This document shows positions 9,443 to 17,375 of a stretch of DNA of 61,261 bases, piece after piece. The translations under genes were made by a program, and so were the position numbers. The notes beneath the pieces were generated by a model, which had not been told where the DNA came from, made no database searches, and worked only from the letters and a program-made list of their open reading frames with translations. This DNA is from Paenibacillus popilliae ATCC 14706 (lineage in GTDB: Bacteria > Bacillota > Bacilli > Paenibacillales > Paenibacillaceae). The stretch lies in the NCBI RefSeq assembly GCF_000315235.1, contig NZ_BALG01000289.1, forward strand, positions 1 through 61,261, given 5' to 3'. The first letter of the stretch is position 1; each line of letters starts with the position of its first letter.

Positions 9443-10252
9443 TTACTCGCTGCCTGCTTCCAGTTGCTTCGCCTGCTGCAGCATAGCAATAATGTCTTCC
9501 TCCACGCGCTTGATTCCTGCCCGATCTTCCTGTTCCCACAACTCGTTGAAGCGCTGCTGGAACTGAACCGCTTCTGTCACTTTGTGATAGCAGTACAGCT
9601 CCTGAATCAGCGCCAAACATTGATGCACAAGACGCGACTGATCTTCGAAATCGCGCTGCGCCTCCAATATTTCCTGCCGGATATTGGACATCTCATTATC
9701 GAGAATAAACGCGGCTTCTGCCGCCTTCTTCAGGCGCAGCCTTACATCCTCCGGCAGGCTGTCCTTATATTTATAATTGAGTGAATGCTCGATCGTAGCC
9801 CAGAAATTCATAGCCAGCGTCCGAATCTGGATTTCCGCCAGCACGATCTTTTGGCCGATCGCCGTCTGCACAGGGTATTCCACGATCATGTGAAAGCTGC
9901 GGTAGCCGCTCTCTTTGTAGTTCGTAATATAGTCCTTCTCGTATAGTAGATTCATATCTTTGCGATGGCGGATGAACTCAGCGACTCTTTGGATATCATC
10001 CACAAATTGGCACATGATGCGAATGCCGGCGATATCTTCGATTCCGCGCTCCAACTGGTCCATCGGCACGTCCAGCCGCTTCGCCTTGTCCAGAATACTG
10101 GAGATGCGCTTCACCCGTCCCGTAACGAACTCAATCGGCGAATACTCTTCCCGTTTCTTCAGTTCCGAGCGCATCGACTTGAATTTGACCTTCAACTCTT
10201 CGACGGTCTGCTCATATGGCAGCAAAAACTTTCCCCAATCTCTTCCGTCCAT
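9443..10252 (-). CDS. relQ: Small alarmone synthetase RelQ (GTP pyrophosphokinase)
   Basis: Makes (p)ppGpp from ATP and GTP/GDP without a hydrolase domain. Family motifs are in order: EDIAGIRIMCQF, NYKESGYRSFHM with the catalytic Tyr/Arg region, and EIQIRTLAMNFWATIEHSLN. At 269 residues it is longer than the B. subtilis YjbM/SasB protein; the additional C-terminal part is rich in Gln and Glu and probably helical. There is no HD hydrolase, TGS or ACT domain, as expected for a small synthetase. Monocistronic, preceded by about 66 bases to the end of pyrD. Likely raised under cell-wall stress, by analogy with B. subtilis sasB; no motif for this was seen here. Confidence 0.88.
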   Translation of the reverse strand: MDGRDWGKFLLPYEQTVEELKVKFKSMRSELKKREEYSPIEFVTGRVKRISSILDKAKRLDVPMDQLERGIEDIAGIRIMCQFVDDIQRVAEFIRHRKDMNLLYEKDYITNYKESGYRSFHMIVEYPVQTAIGQKIVLAEIQIRTLAMNFWATIEHSLNYKYKDSLPEDVRLRLKKAAEAAFILDNEMSNIRQEILEAQRDFEDQSRLVHQCLALIQELYCYHKVTEAVQFQQRFNELWEQEDRAGIKRVEEDIIAMLQQAKQLEAGSE

Positions 10253-10318
10253 TCAAGCGCCTCCTGTCATTCCCACCGTCCATTATCTATGTTCGTCCAA
10301 GCGGATGTCTTTATCATT

Positions 10319-11416
10319 CTACCGGTGATCCGCGCCAACGGCTTCGGATATATGCCGGTATCCGTCTCGTGCCAGCAAGCGGGCCAGACCCGCCGCCAAG
10401 TCCCGGTTAACGCCCGGGCCCCGGTAGATGAAGGCGGTATAGATCTCTACCAGACTGGCGCCGGCCCGAATCTTACGATAGGCGTCCTCTGCGCTGAACA
10501 CGCCGCCCGATCCGATAATCGGTAACGAGCCGTTCGTCAGGCGATACAGTTGGGACACGACCTGGGTCGATCGCTCCTCCAGCGGCCGCCCGCTCAAACC
10601 GCCGGCCTCCAGCCGGCTGCTGTGCCCGGCTCCCATGCGGGATACCGTCGTATTCGTCGCGATAATCCCCTGTACGCCGCTCGCCATGATCGTATTTGTC
10701 ATTTGCTCCAATTCGGCGTCGGACACGTCGGGAGCGATTTTGACCAGCACGGCCTTGTTCCGGCCATGCTTCGCATTCAGCCGTTTCATCTCCGAGACGG
10801 CCGCCTGCAGCAGCGACTTCAATTCGTCTCCATGCTGAAGATTGCGCAGATCCGGCGTATTGGGCGAGCTGATATTGATTACGAACAAGTCTGCTACCGG
10901 ATAGAGTGTCCGGAGGCAGGACAAATAATCAGCCTGCGCCTGCTCGTTCGGCGTCGCCTTGTTCTTGCCGATGTTGACCCATACCGGAATCGGTCGCTTC
11001 CGCAGCGCCGCCAGAGACCGCAGCATGCTGTCCGTTCCCTTGTTATTGAAGCCCATCCGGTTGATAAGTGCCTCGTCCGGAGGCAAGCGGAACATGCGCG
11101 GCTTCTCGTTCCCCGGCTGTCCCTTGGGCGTAACGGTTCCCACTTCCATGAACCCGAAGCCGACCGAGGAGAGCCCGCTTACCGCCTCCGCGTTCTTGTC
11201 CAGGCCGGCCGCCAGCCCAATCGGTGTATGGAAGGATAAGCCGAATAGCTCGGTCTTCAAGGCCGGTACTTCACCAACCCCGTATCCTCCTCTCAGCAGC
11301 GCTGGCACGCCCGGAATGCGGCCCACTGCGGCCATCCCCCCGATGACGAGATGATGCGCCCGCTCAGGGTCCATTTTAAATAGCAATGGTTTTGCAATAT
11401 ATCGATACAACAACAT
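10319..11416 (-). CDS. pyrD: Dihydroorotate dehydrogenase (quinone), class 2
   Basis: FMN enzyme that oxidises dihydroorotate to orotate in pyrimidine synthesis, using membrane quinone. The N-terminal helices (LLYRYIAKPLLFKMDPERAH) are the class 2 membrane-association extension, and the core has GLAAGLDKNAEAV, VNIGKNKATP, INISSPNTP and the C-terminal FMN-phosphate site IGSGGVFSAEDAYRKI. The catalytic base of class 2 is Ser, in the NISSPNT stretch. About 365 residues. An in-frame ATG at 11431 also exists; I prefer ATG 11416 because GGAG lies 5 bases before it. It stands apart from any pyr operon, unlike the class 1B pyrD of B. subtilis. Confidence 0.92.
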   Translation of the reverse strand: MLLYRYIAKPLLFKMDPERAHHLVIGGMAAVGRIPGVPALLRGGYGVGEVPALKTELFGLSFHTPIGLAAGLDKNAEAVSGLSSVGFGFMEVGTVTPKGQPGNEKPRMFRLPPDEALINRMGFNNKGTDSMLRSLAALRKRPIPVWVNIGKNKATPNEQAQADYLSCLRTLYPVADLFVINISSPNTPDLRNLQHGDELKSLLQAAVSEMKRLNAKHGRNKAVLVKIAPDVSDAELEQMTNTIMASGVQGIIATNTTVSRMGAGHSSRLEAGGLSGRPLEERSTQVVSQLYRLTNGSLPIIGSGGVFSAEDAYRKIRAGASLVEIYTAFIYRGPGVNRDLAAGLARLLARDGYRHISEAVGADHR

Positions 11417-11663
11417 CCTCACTCCGTTCATCCATGCCAGACAATCTGCCTGCTTCGGTACGATTTTGGCTCATCGCCAACCCCTTCTCCGGCACGGCAG
11501 CCGTCCCTTGATAGAACTGACGCTTTTGGTCCTAACCAATAGTTTAAATCTTTCTTCGGCAAAAGAAAAGCCTGTTTTCACTTTCAATTTGTCTGGCCTT
11601 TTACCCGGAAAACGATTACAATAAGGGCAGTGAACAAGCGATTTCCAAGAAAGGTGATGAACG

Positions 11664-11801
11664 ATGGCAATGAAACGGAAACCTCCCGTTATCGCGACCA
11701 AGCCGCATGATGCCGTGAACAAGAAATCCATTTATTGGGCAGGAGGCATTGCGCTGGTTATTGTCATTATCGTGTCCATCTTACTAGTGGTGAACGGATA
11801 A
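11664..11801 (+). CDS. Small single-span membrane protein
   Basis: A 45-residue reading frame with the SD AAAGGTGATGA before its ATG. A basic head (MAMKRKPPVIATKPHDAVNKK) is followed by one hydrophobic helix, IYWAGGIALVIVIIVSILLV, and a two-residue tail. The layout is a typical single-span membrane peptide with the N-terminus inside. I do not recognise a family. It sits between pyrD (divergent) and the L,D-transpeptidase gene (convergent), just upstream of an IS3-derived insertion. Confidence 0.6.
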   Translation: MAMKRKPPVIATKPHDAVNKKSIYWAGGIALVIVIIVSILLVVNG

Positions 11802-11824
11802 CATACCTGGCTGTTCAACAAAAT

Positions 11825-12145
11825 AAGAGAGCCGTGCCCCTGATTGTTGAATGGTTCCCGCAAGATGGACACGTTACAAAGGCGACCCCTTGCGGGTCAT
11901 TTGTGTTTTCATCAAACGATGGAGATAAGCGCGAGGTAAAATTTTATGGCAATAGGAGAGGCAATTTGAAGAGTTTTACTCAACAAGAGATCAAGCGGCG
12001 GTGCAATGCATATGCAACTCACGGATTACACAAGATGACTCCTGATAAATACAGAAGTCATCTTGTGTCCGCCTAAGCCAGGGGGTCTTATGAAAAGTGT
12101 CCACAACTACGGTCTCCGTTCACTTCCGGGGAACACGGCTCTCTT
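11825..12145. repeat. Separated inverted repeat flanking an IS3-derived insertion
   Basis: AAGAGAGCCGTG (11825-11836) pairs perfectly with 12134-12145; weaker pairing continues on both sides, with CCCC/GGGG near the inner ends and A/T runs near the outer ends. The arms lie between a plus-strand small gene and a minus-strand transpeptidase gene. This suggests a bidirectional terminator hairpin that was split, or the outer ends of a small mobile element. Confidence 0.55.
11866..12104 (+). mobile_element. IS3-family (IS150 group) deletion remnant
   Basis: The plus-strand frame ending at 12076 encodes HKMTPDKYRSHLVSA, which matches the C-terminal tail of IS150-group OrfB transposases (typically MTPxxYRxHL near the stop). 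Just after the stop, a purine-rich stretch leads to GTGTCCAC at 12097-12104, and TGGACAC occurs at 11866-11872 in the opposite sense, followed by GACCCC on both sides. These look like degenerate terminal inverted repeats. The transposase core is missing, so this is a roughly 240-bp internal deletion derivative. The 363-base interval 11802-12164 otherwise holds only the flanking inverted arms. Confidence 0.6.
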
Positions 12146-12164
12146 TTGTGTGCCGCCGTGCCGA

Positions 12165-13586
12165 TTAATCCAGCCAGTGGTAGACCTTGCCCGGGTTATC
12201 CTGATTCGGCGTCAGATCGAGCCGGTAGCGTTCTTCCGGATCGGGAACCCGCAGCTCGTCGGGCAGCACGTCCGATTCAATGCTCACTTCCGTTCCGACC
12301 GGCACCATGTCGAACAGTTCCTCGACATCGCCCGGCAGCATGCGGATGCATCCCAGCGACTCGTCCCGGCCGATGCTGTCAGGCTCATTCGTGCCGTGAA
12401 TCGCATATAGCGTATCCGACAGCGTCATCCCCCGGCTTCCGAAGACGCCTGTCGAGGAGCCGTTCGGATTCACCACCTTCTCCGAGATGACGAACTTCCC
12501 CTTCGGCGTACGGCTGCCTCCCAGCCCGATCTCATAGTTGCGAAGCAGGATGCCGCCGCTAACGACCCCCAGGCGATGCCGTTTTTTATCGATCACGATT
12601 CGAATCGGCTCGCGGAACGGATCGGTCTCATCCGCCCACATGAAGGAGAGCGCCTGCTCGGCTCGCTTCCGCTTCGCTCCACGGGCCAACCCGTTCCGGT
12701 AGACCTGGAGCACCTCCGCATATGCCTGCTCAATCGCCACCGATGTGCCGGATACCGAATTGGCCGGATAGGCCTTCGCCATGCCAGTCCACTGATCCGG
12801 AGCAACCTTGCCCTGCTTCACATAGGCCGTCAGGGCGGATTTGGCAATCAGCCGCTGCTCGCTCGCTCCCGCCCACAGCGCCGCGTCTTGCCGTGCCGCC
12901 TGCCTCTCCTCATCACACCGGCAATTCGGTTCGGCCAGCGGCAGCATCCCGATCGGCCCACCTTCGGGTGGCGTGTTGGCCAACAGAACGGGATCGGGCG
13001 TCCGCGACCAGATGAGCCACGCTTCATCGGACTCCAACCGAAGGACGACATCCTCCCCAGCCCGCTTCCGATCCTTCTCCAGAATTCGCTTCAAGACATG
13101 CGCATAGCCCTCGTCATCTCCTGCGGCCACCAGCCGGTAGAAGATGCCGCCAGAGATCTCCTCTTGCGGCGCTGGCGGATGGCCCTTGTCCTGCTGAACG
13201 CTGAGCCGCATTCCATCGGGAGCCGCAGCCTCTTCGCCGGGCAAGAGGACGAGCAGCAGAAGGAATAGAATGGCTAATAACCCGGCCCGCAGATGGCGCG
13301 CCTTCCTCCGGCGCCGCTTCTCGCGCTCCGTCCGCTCCTTCATTTGCTCCTTTATCTGCTCCTCTACTGTCTCCTGTGGCAGAGGCTCATTCTCGAACGC
13401 TTTATATATGTCCCCCGCCTGGTTGAAGCAGTAATTGGCTTTCCCTTGCTCCCCAGAACGCTCGTATTGCTTGCCTAGCAAATACCAGGCCATCCGGTTG
13501 TCCGGATGCGATTCCAGGTACTCCTTCATATACGCTTTGTCTTTACGGGACCATCGAGGGGCCGGGTGGTCGGAATGAGGGGGCAT
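12165..13586 (-). CDS. Membrane-anchored L,D-transpeptidase with N-terminal TPR-like domain
   Basis: Protein of 473 residues. The C-terminal YkuD domain (about 325-440) carries the catalytic motif: His397 in AIHGTNEPDS and Cys413 in SLGCIRM. Family role: forms 3-3 crosslinks or attaches molecules to peptidoglycan, outside the membrane. Residues 15-65 resemble a TPR-type helix pair (NRMAWYLLGKQYERSGEQGKA) and would be cytoplasmic; a very basic stretch (91-100) precedes one membrane helix (about 98-117). Residues 118-320 form a poorly characterised outer region. ATG 13586 is preceded by AAGGGAGG; the open frame to 13631 has no better start. Last gene of a four-gene unit after the NHL-repeat gene. 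Confidence 0.85.
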   Translation of the reverse strand: MPPHSDHPAPRWSRKDKAYMKEYLESHPDNRMAWYLLGKQYERSGEQGKANYCFNQAGDIYKAFENEPLPQETVEEQIKEQMKERTEREKRRRRKARHLRAGLLAILFLLLLVLLPGEEAAAPDGMRLSVQQDKGHPPAPQEEISGGIFYRLVAAGDDEGYAHVLKRILEKDRKRAGEDVVLRLESDEAWLIWSRTPDPVLLANTPPEGGPIGMLPLAEPNCRCDEERQAARQDAALWAGASEQRLIAKSALTAYVKQGKVAPDQWTGMAKAYPANSVSGTSVAIEQAYAEVLQVYRNGLARGAKRKRAEQALSFMWADETDPFREPIRIVIDKKRHRLGVVSGGILLRNYEIGLGGSRTPKGKFVISEKVVNPNGSSTGVFGSRGMTLSDTLYAIHGTNEPDSIGRDESLGCIRMLPGDVEELFDMVPVGTEVSIESDVLPDELRVPDPEERYRLDLTPNQDNPGKVYHWLD

Positions 13587-13634
13587 TCTGATTCCTCCCT
13601 TCTGCATCAGTCGTCTTCTGTTTCGAGTCATGCC

Positions 13635-15362
13635 TTACGATCCGGCAGCTTTACCTGATGTATCTTGCCGTTCAAATACAGTATCGCGAAGAATGAGCGT
13701 CCGGAGCTCCGGAACCCAATTCACATGCAGCCCGAATGGATTGAGCAAGCGCACCGGGATCAGCCACTGCCCGTCTTGCCTGAAGGGTGCTTCCGCCGCG
13801 CTCAGCGTCTGCATCCGCTTCGTCCCGTTGCGCTCCACCCGTACTTGCTGCACGTCCCGCTCCAGGACAATAACGGATGAGCCAACCGTTACCCGTACCT
13901 TGTCTGTATCCAGCTCTGCCACTCCGAATCCGAGCATCTTCTTCCATGGCTCCAGCGGAAGGAAGGCGCGATTGTTCCGAATGACCGCAGAAACAGGCGT
14001 CTCCACCCGCCGGTCGTTATACACGGTTATGACAGCGTCCCGTGCGTACGGGCTTGCGGCCGTCGAGGAGCGGGCCTCCTCCGGCAGCGTATAGCGGCGG
14101 ATAAGGCGAATCGAATTATTGAATCCGTCCGCCACCGCTATTGTTCCGTTGCTGAGCACGGCCACATTCACCGGCTCGCGGAATGTCGCCTGTTCCGCCC
14201 ACCCGTTCTGATGACCTGTCCCCCCGCCGCCGCCTAGCGTATACACCTTGCCATTAAATAAATAGCGGATGGCATGATTCCACCGATCGGCGACGATGAT
14301 GCCGCCCTCGGCCGTAATCGCAATGCCTGCCGGGCCGTTGAACAGTGCCTCGCTCGCCTCGCTGTCACGGTATCCTCCTGCGGCATAGAGCTGCGCATCC
14401 GGGAACTTGCAACTGTAGCTGGCAACCGATCCGGCCCCGGCAAGCGTCGTCACGTACTTCTGCTTCAGATTCACTAAGCGAAGGCGTTGATTCCCCGTGT
14501 CGCTGACGACCAGATCACCGGACGAAGTGAAGGCGAGGCTGCTCGGCTCGTTGAACTTGCTCTCCCCAAGCTTGCCGTCTGCATAATCGCCTCCTGCGGC
14601 GACCGCGCCGGGGGCGTATTCGACAATCCGCTTCGATCGGGCATTCAGCGTCGTCACATTTCCGTTCGCATCAATGCGCCGAAGGACATGATTCAACGCA
14701 TCCGCGACGTAGAGGGAACCGTCCTCCGCCACGGCCACATCCCGCGGCTCGTTGAAGCGCGCCTCCGATCCTGTGCCGTCCCTCCAGCCGGCCAGGCCGC
14801 TGCCGGCCACCGTCGTCACCCGGCCCGACTTGTCGAGCTTACGGATTACGTGGTTTCCCGCATCCGCAATATAGAGATTGCCCTGCCGATCCTCCGCCAT
14901 CCCCATTGGCTGATTGAATCGGGCCTCCGTGCCCTTGCCGTCTGTCCAGCTCCCGTACTGCTGCCGCATCTTCGCGACCTGTCCGGCCAGCGTGCTCACC
15001 TGCCCTGCAGCGTCAGCCCGGCGGATCAGATGATTATAGGTGTCCGCGATGAGGAGCTCTCCGTTCTTCCCAGCCAGCAGACCGGAAGGATAGCGGAATT
15101 CCGCCCGTTCGGCGCGGCCGTCAACCGATCCGGATACGCCCGATCCCGCCCAATCAATCGTCTCGTACCAGACGGGGGATCGGCTCCAGGCGGCGAAGTT
15201 GAACGCAGGAGCCGATAAGCTGTCGAAGCGGCTCATTTCCTGTACCGGCGGTGTCAAAGGAGCAGGAGCGGACGACACGGCAGCCGTACTGGCCGCACCG
15301 ATGCACAGGATAAGAAGTAGCATCTTGCTTGCCCAACGGAATTGCTTTACTTTTCGATTCAT
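13635..15362 (-). CDS. Secreted NHL-repeat protein with C-terminal copper-amine-oxidase-like domain
   Basis: Protein of 575 residues with a signal peptide (about 1-30, KMLLLILCIGAASTAA). Residues about 80-425 hold at least five NHL-type beta-propeller repeats: each has a FN(E/Q)P-like turn, then LxIADxxNHxIRR-like strands (for example LLIADTYNHLIRR and LYIADAGNHVIRK). Residues about 435-565 resemble the copper amine oxidase N-terminal-like domain (PF07833) frequent in secreted Paenibacillus proteins. No enzyme active site is visible; a binding or scaffold role outside the cell is likely. It starts 17 bases after the FecR gene and ends 48 bases before the transpeptidase gene. Confidence 0.85.
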   Translation of the reverse strand: MNRKVKQFRWASKMLLLILCIGAASTAAVSSAPAPLTPPVQEMSRFDSLSAPAFNFAAWSRSPVWYETIDWAGSGVSGSVDGRAERAEFRYPSGLLAGKNGELLIADTYNHLIRRADAAGQVSTLAGQVAKMRQQYGSWTDGKGTEARFNQPMGMAEDRQGNLYIADAGNHVIRKLDKSGRVTTVAGSGLAGWRDGTGSEARFNEPRDVAVAEDGSLYVADALNHVLRRIDANGNVTTLNARSKRIVEYAPGAVAAGGDYADGKLGESKFNEPSSLAFTSSGDLVVSDTGNQRLRLVNLKQKYVTTLAGAGSVASYSCKFPDAQLYAAGGYRDSEASEALFNGPAGIAITAEGGIIVADRWNHAIRYLFNGKVYTLGGGGGTGHQNGWAEQATFREPVNVAVLSNGTIAVADGFNNSIRLIRRYTLPEEARSSTAASPYARDAVITVYNDRRVETPVSAVIRNNRAFLPLEPWKKMLGFGVAELDTDKVRVTVGSSVIVLERDVQQVRVERNGTKRMQTLSAAEAPFRQDGQWLIPVRLLNPFGLHVNWVPELRTLILRDTVFERQDTSGKAAGS

Positions 15363-15379
15363 GTGTCCTCCTTTATGAC

Positions 15380-17311
15380 TTATGGATTCACTTTAATTTC
15401 CAGCGGCTGCTCCATCGGGGCGATCGAGTGAGCCGTTCCTGCCGCGTCATAGAACCGGATGTCAGATACCGTGAAGGTCATCGTCTCACCCGGTTCGGCA
15501 ATATATGGAAGCGAAAGCATCATGTCATCGCTGTCCAGCCGGATGGGTCCGGGCTTCGTGACGAGAATCCGGTACAATACCCGGTTACCGGTGACCGATA
15601 CCGCGTCCACGCTGTTCTTTTCATGAAATTTATCCGGGCTCAACGCAATATTGAATTTACCGCTACCATGCCGGTATTGCCCGGCATTCTGATCAAGCGT
15701 GTACCGATCGATCGTCCCCCCGCTCGCATGGACAGCGAACTGGATGCCGACGACGTCAACCGCTTCCGTCAATCGCTTCAATACAGCCGTAATCTCGACT
15801 GTGGCTCCTGCCTGCACTTCCGTCGCGCTTGCAGTCAGCTCCAGCACATCCTTCTGCAGTTCTGGATCCGGATCAGGAGCCGGGTTAGGCTCTGAAGCCG
15901 GGTCAGGCTCTGGATCAGGTATCGGATCAGGCCCAGGGTTCGGGCTGGGCATCTTTTCATTCCCAGGCGAGTTCGCCGAAGTCCCCACCGTTGCGCTGCC
16001 TGTCTGTGGATCCTCGACGAACATTGCCGATGCCATCCCGTTCTCGCGCACTTCAATGCGGGCCTTCTTCAAGTCCTCGGCAAAGCGCTCACGTTCCTTT
16101 TTCTCTAGCGATACTGCATATTCTCGCTCCAACTGCTGCTGCCGTTCCCGATCGAGCTTCTCCTGCTGCTGTCGGCGCGCTTCCTCTTCCTTGGATAGAT
16201 CCGGATCGGCAGCGGAAACGGCTTCCTCCAGGCGGCTATGCGCTTCCTTCTTCTGGGCGATGCGCTCCCGTTCGCCCTCCGTGAGCTGCAGGGCGGCGTC
16301 GCTCCAAGCCATGCCCGAAGCCGCCGCTTCGGCTGCCGTCAGTCTCCCTGCCTCAAGCGCCGCTCTGACGATGACGCCGTGGAACGCGACCAGATTGCGT
16401 AGAACCCGGTTTTCCGCCTCATTCCGCTCCTCGACCGAAGTTCTATGGCCCGCCTTATCCGTCCCGAGCTCTAGGAAGCTGTCAAGCAGGAGACATGATG
16501 TTCCGTCCGCCGAGGCCGGTTCAGCCGGGCAGGACGATTCCTGCCATTCCCGGAGCAAGCGGCCGTTCTCCTCGGCCGCGTCGCGGAAGCCGCTAACCAT
16601 CGCCCGCAGCACGGCAGGATCAAGCTCTGCCGCGAGTGAACCGGGATCCGCATAGGCGAACAAGGCTTCCACTCCTCCAGACTTCAACGGAACGAAGCTG
16701 GCGGCCTGCGCCGGATACACATCCCGCTCGAACAGCCACTTCATTGGAGTGCCCCGCATGACGGAATTCGTATCGATGTTGCGGTACTGCGTGCGGACCA
16801 CGCCGGCGGTAACATGCAGATCCGTCCATCCGGCGTCGGGATCGACGCGCACGGCGAACTGAGTGCCGCGGACAGCCATTACGGTCGTAGGAGTTTCCAA
16901 TTCGAAGCGATCGTCCGCCCCTATAATCGACTTCACTTTGGCAAAGACGGAACCGGCCCATACTCCGATTTTCGTCTTAGCCCCTTTTTCCCCATCCAAT
17001 TCCGTAAAGGCAACATTTGCCTCTTCTCCGATCGTCAGTTCATCCTCCTTATCCCCGCCGACCAGTTGAAGCTCGACGTGGGATTTCGATCCGGTGACAA
17101 TCCGGTCCCCTTGGTTGATGCTCATATTTTTAAATATTCGCAGCGGTTTGCTGCCGCCTGATTTCTTCACTGTGGCCGTTCCTTTCCATGCCTTCACGAG
17201 AGCCACACGCACTGCTTTTTCGTCAGCCGCAGCCGGCACAGGCCGGATTAGTTCGACCAACAATAGGGAGCATGCGATGATGAGCATCAGACTCCATCTC
17301 CGTCGTTGCAC
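15380..17311 (-). CDS. Secreted FecR-domain protein with cohesin-like C-terminal domain
   Basis: Protein of 643 residues. A signal peptide (1-29, ending VPAAAD) is followed by a FecR domain (about 35-180) with the hallmark TPTTVMAVRGTQFAVRV at 140-156. Residues 180-345 are a helical region, and 345-425 a highly charged coiled coil (QQQEKLDRERQQQLEREY). A Pro/Asp/Glu linker (455-484, repeats of DPxP) leads to a cohesin-like beta-sandwich (about 487-640). FecR domains sense or present extracellular signals in several systems; cohesin-like domains bind other proteins. Here both are joined in one exported chain. No sigma factor lies beside it. Second gene of the cyclase operon, 64 bases after the cyclase stop, with a GAGGAGGG SD. 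Confidence 0.83.
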   Translation of the reverse strand: MQRRRWSLMLIIACSLLLVELIRPVPAAADEKAVRVALVKAWKGTATVKKSGGSKPLRIFKNMSINQGDRIVTGSKSHVELQLVGGDKEDELTIGEEANVAFTELDGEKGAKTKIGVWAGSVFAKVKSIIGADDRFELETPTTVMAVRGTQFAVRVDPDAGWTDLHVTAGVVRTQYRNIDTNSVMRGTPMKWLFERDVYPAQAASFVPLKSGGVEALFAYADPGSLAAELDPAVLRAMVSGFRDAAEENGRLLREWQESSCPAEPASADGTSCLLLDSFLELGTDKAGHRTSVEERNEAENRVLRNLVAFHGVIVRAALEAGRLTAAEAAASGMAWSDAALQLTEGERERIAQKKEAHSRLEEAVSAADPDLSKEEEARRQQQEKLDRERQQQLEREYAVSLEKKERERFAEDLKKARIEVRENGMASAMFVEDPQTGSATVGTSANSPGNEKMPSPNPGPDPIPDPEPDPASEPNPAPDPDPELQKDVLELTASATEVQAGATVEITAVLKRLTEAVDVVGIQFAVHASGGTIDRYTLDQNAGQYRHGSGKFNIALSPDKFHEKNSVDAVSVTGNRVLYRILVTKPGPIRLDSDDMMLSLPYIAEPGETMTFTVSDIRFYDAAGTAHSIAPMEQPLEIKVNP

Positions 17312-17375
17312 GTTATCCCTCCTCTCTCTTTCTATCGGATGAAAAAGGCAGAATTGCGAGCATTTTATTACTTTC

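Noticed and set aside
11735-12076. 113-codon plus-strand frame
   Set aside because: Only its last 15 or so codons match an IS3 transposase end. The rest is readthrough across the small gene and non-coding DNA.
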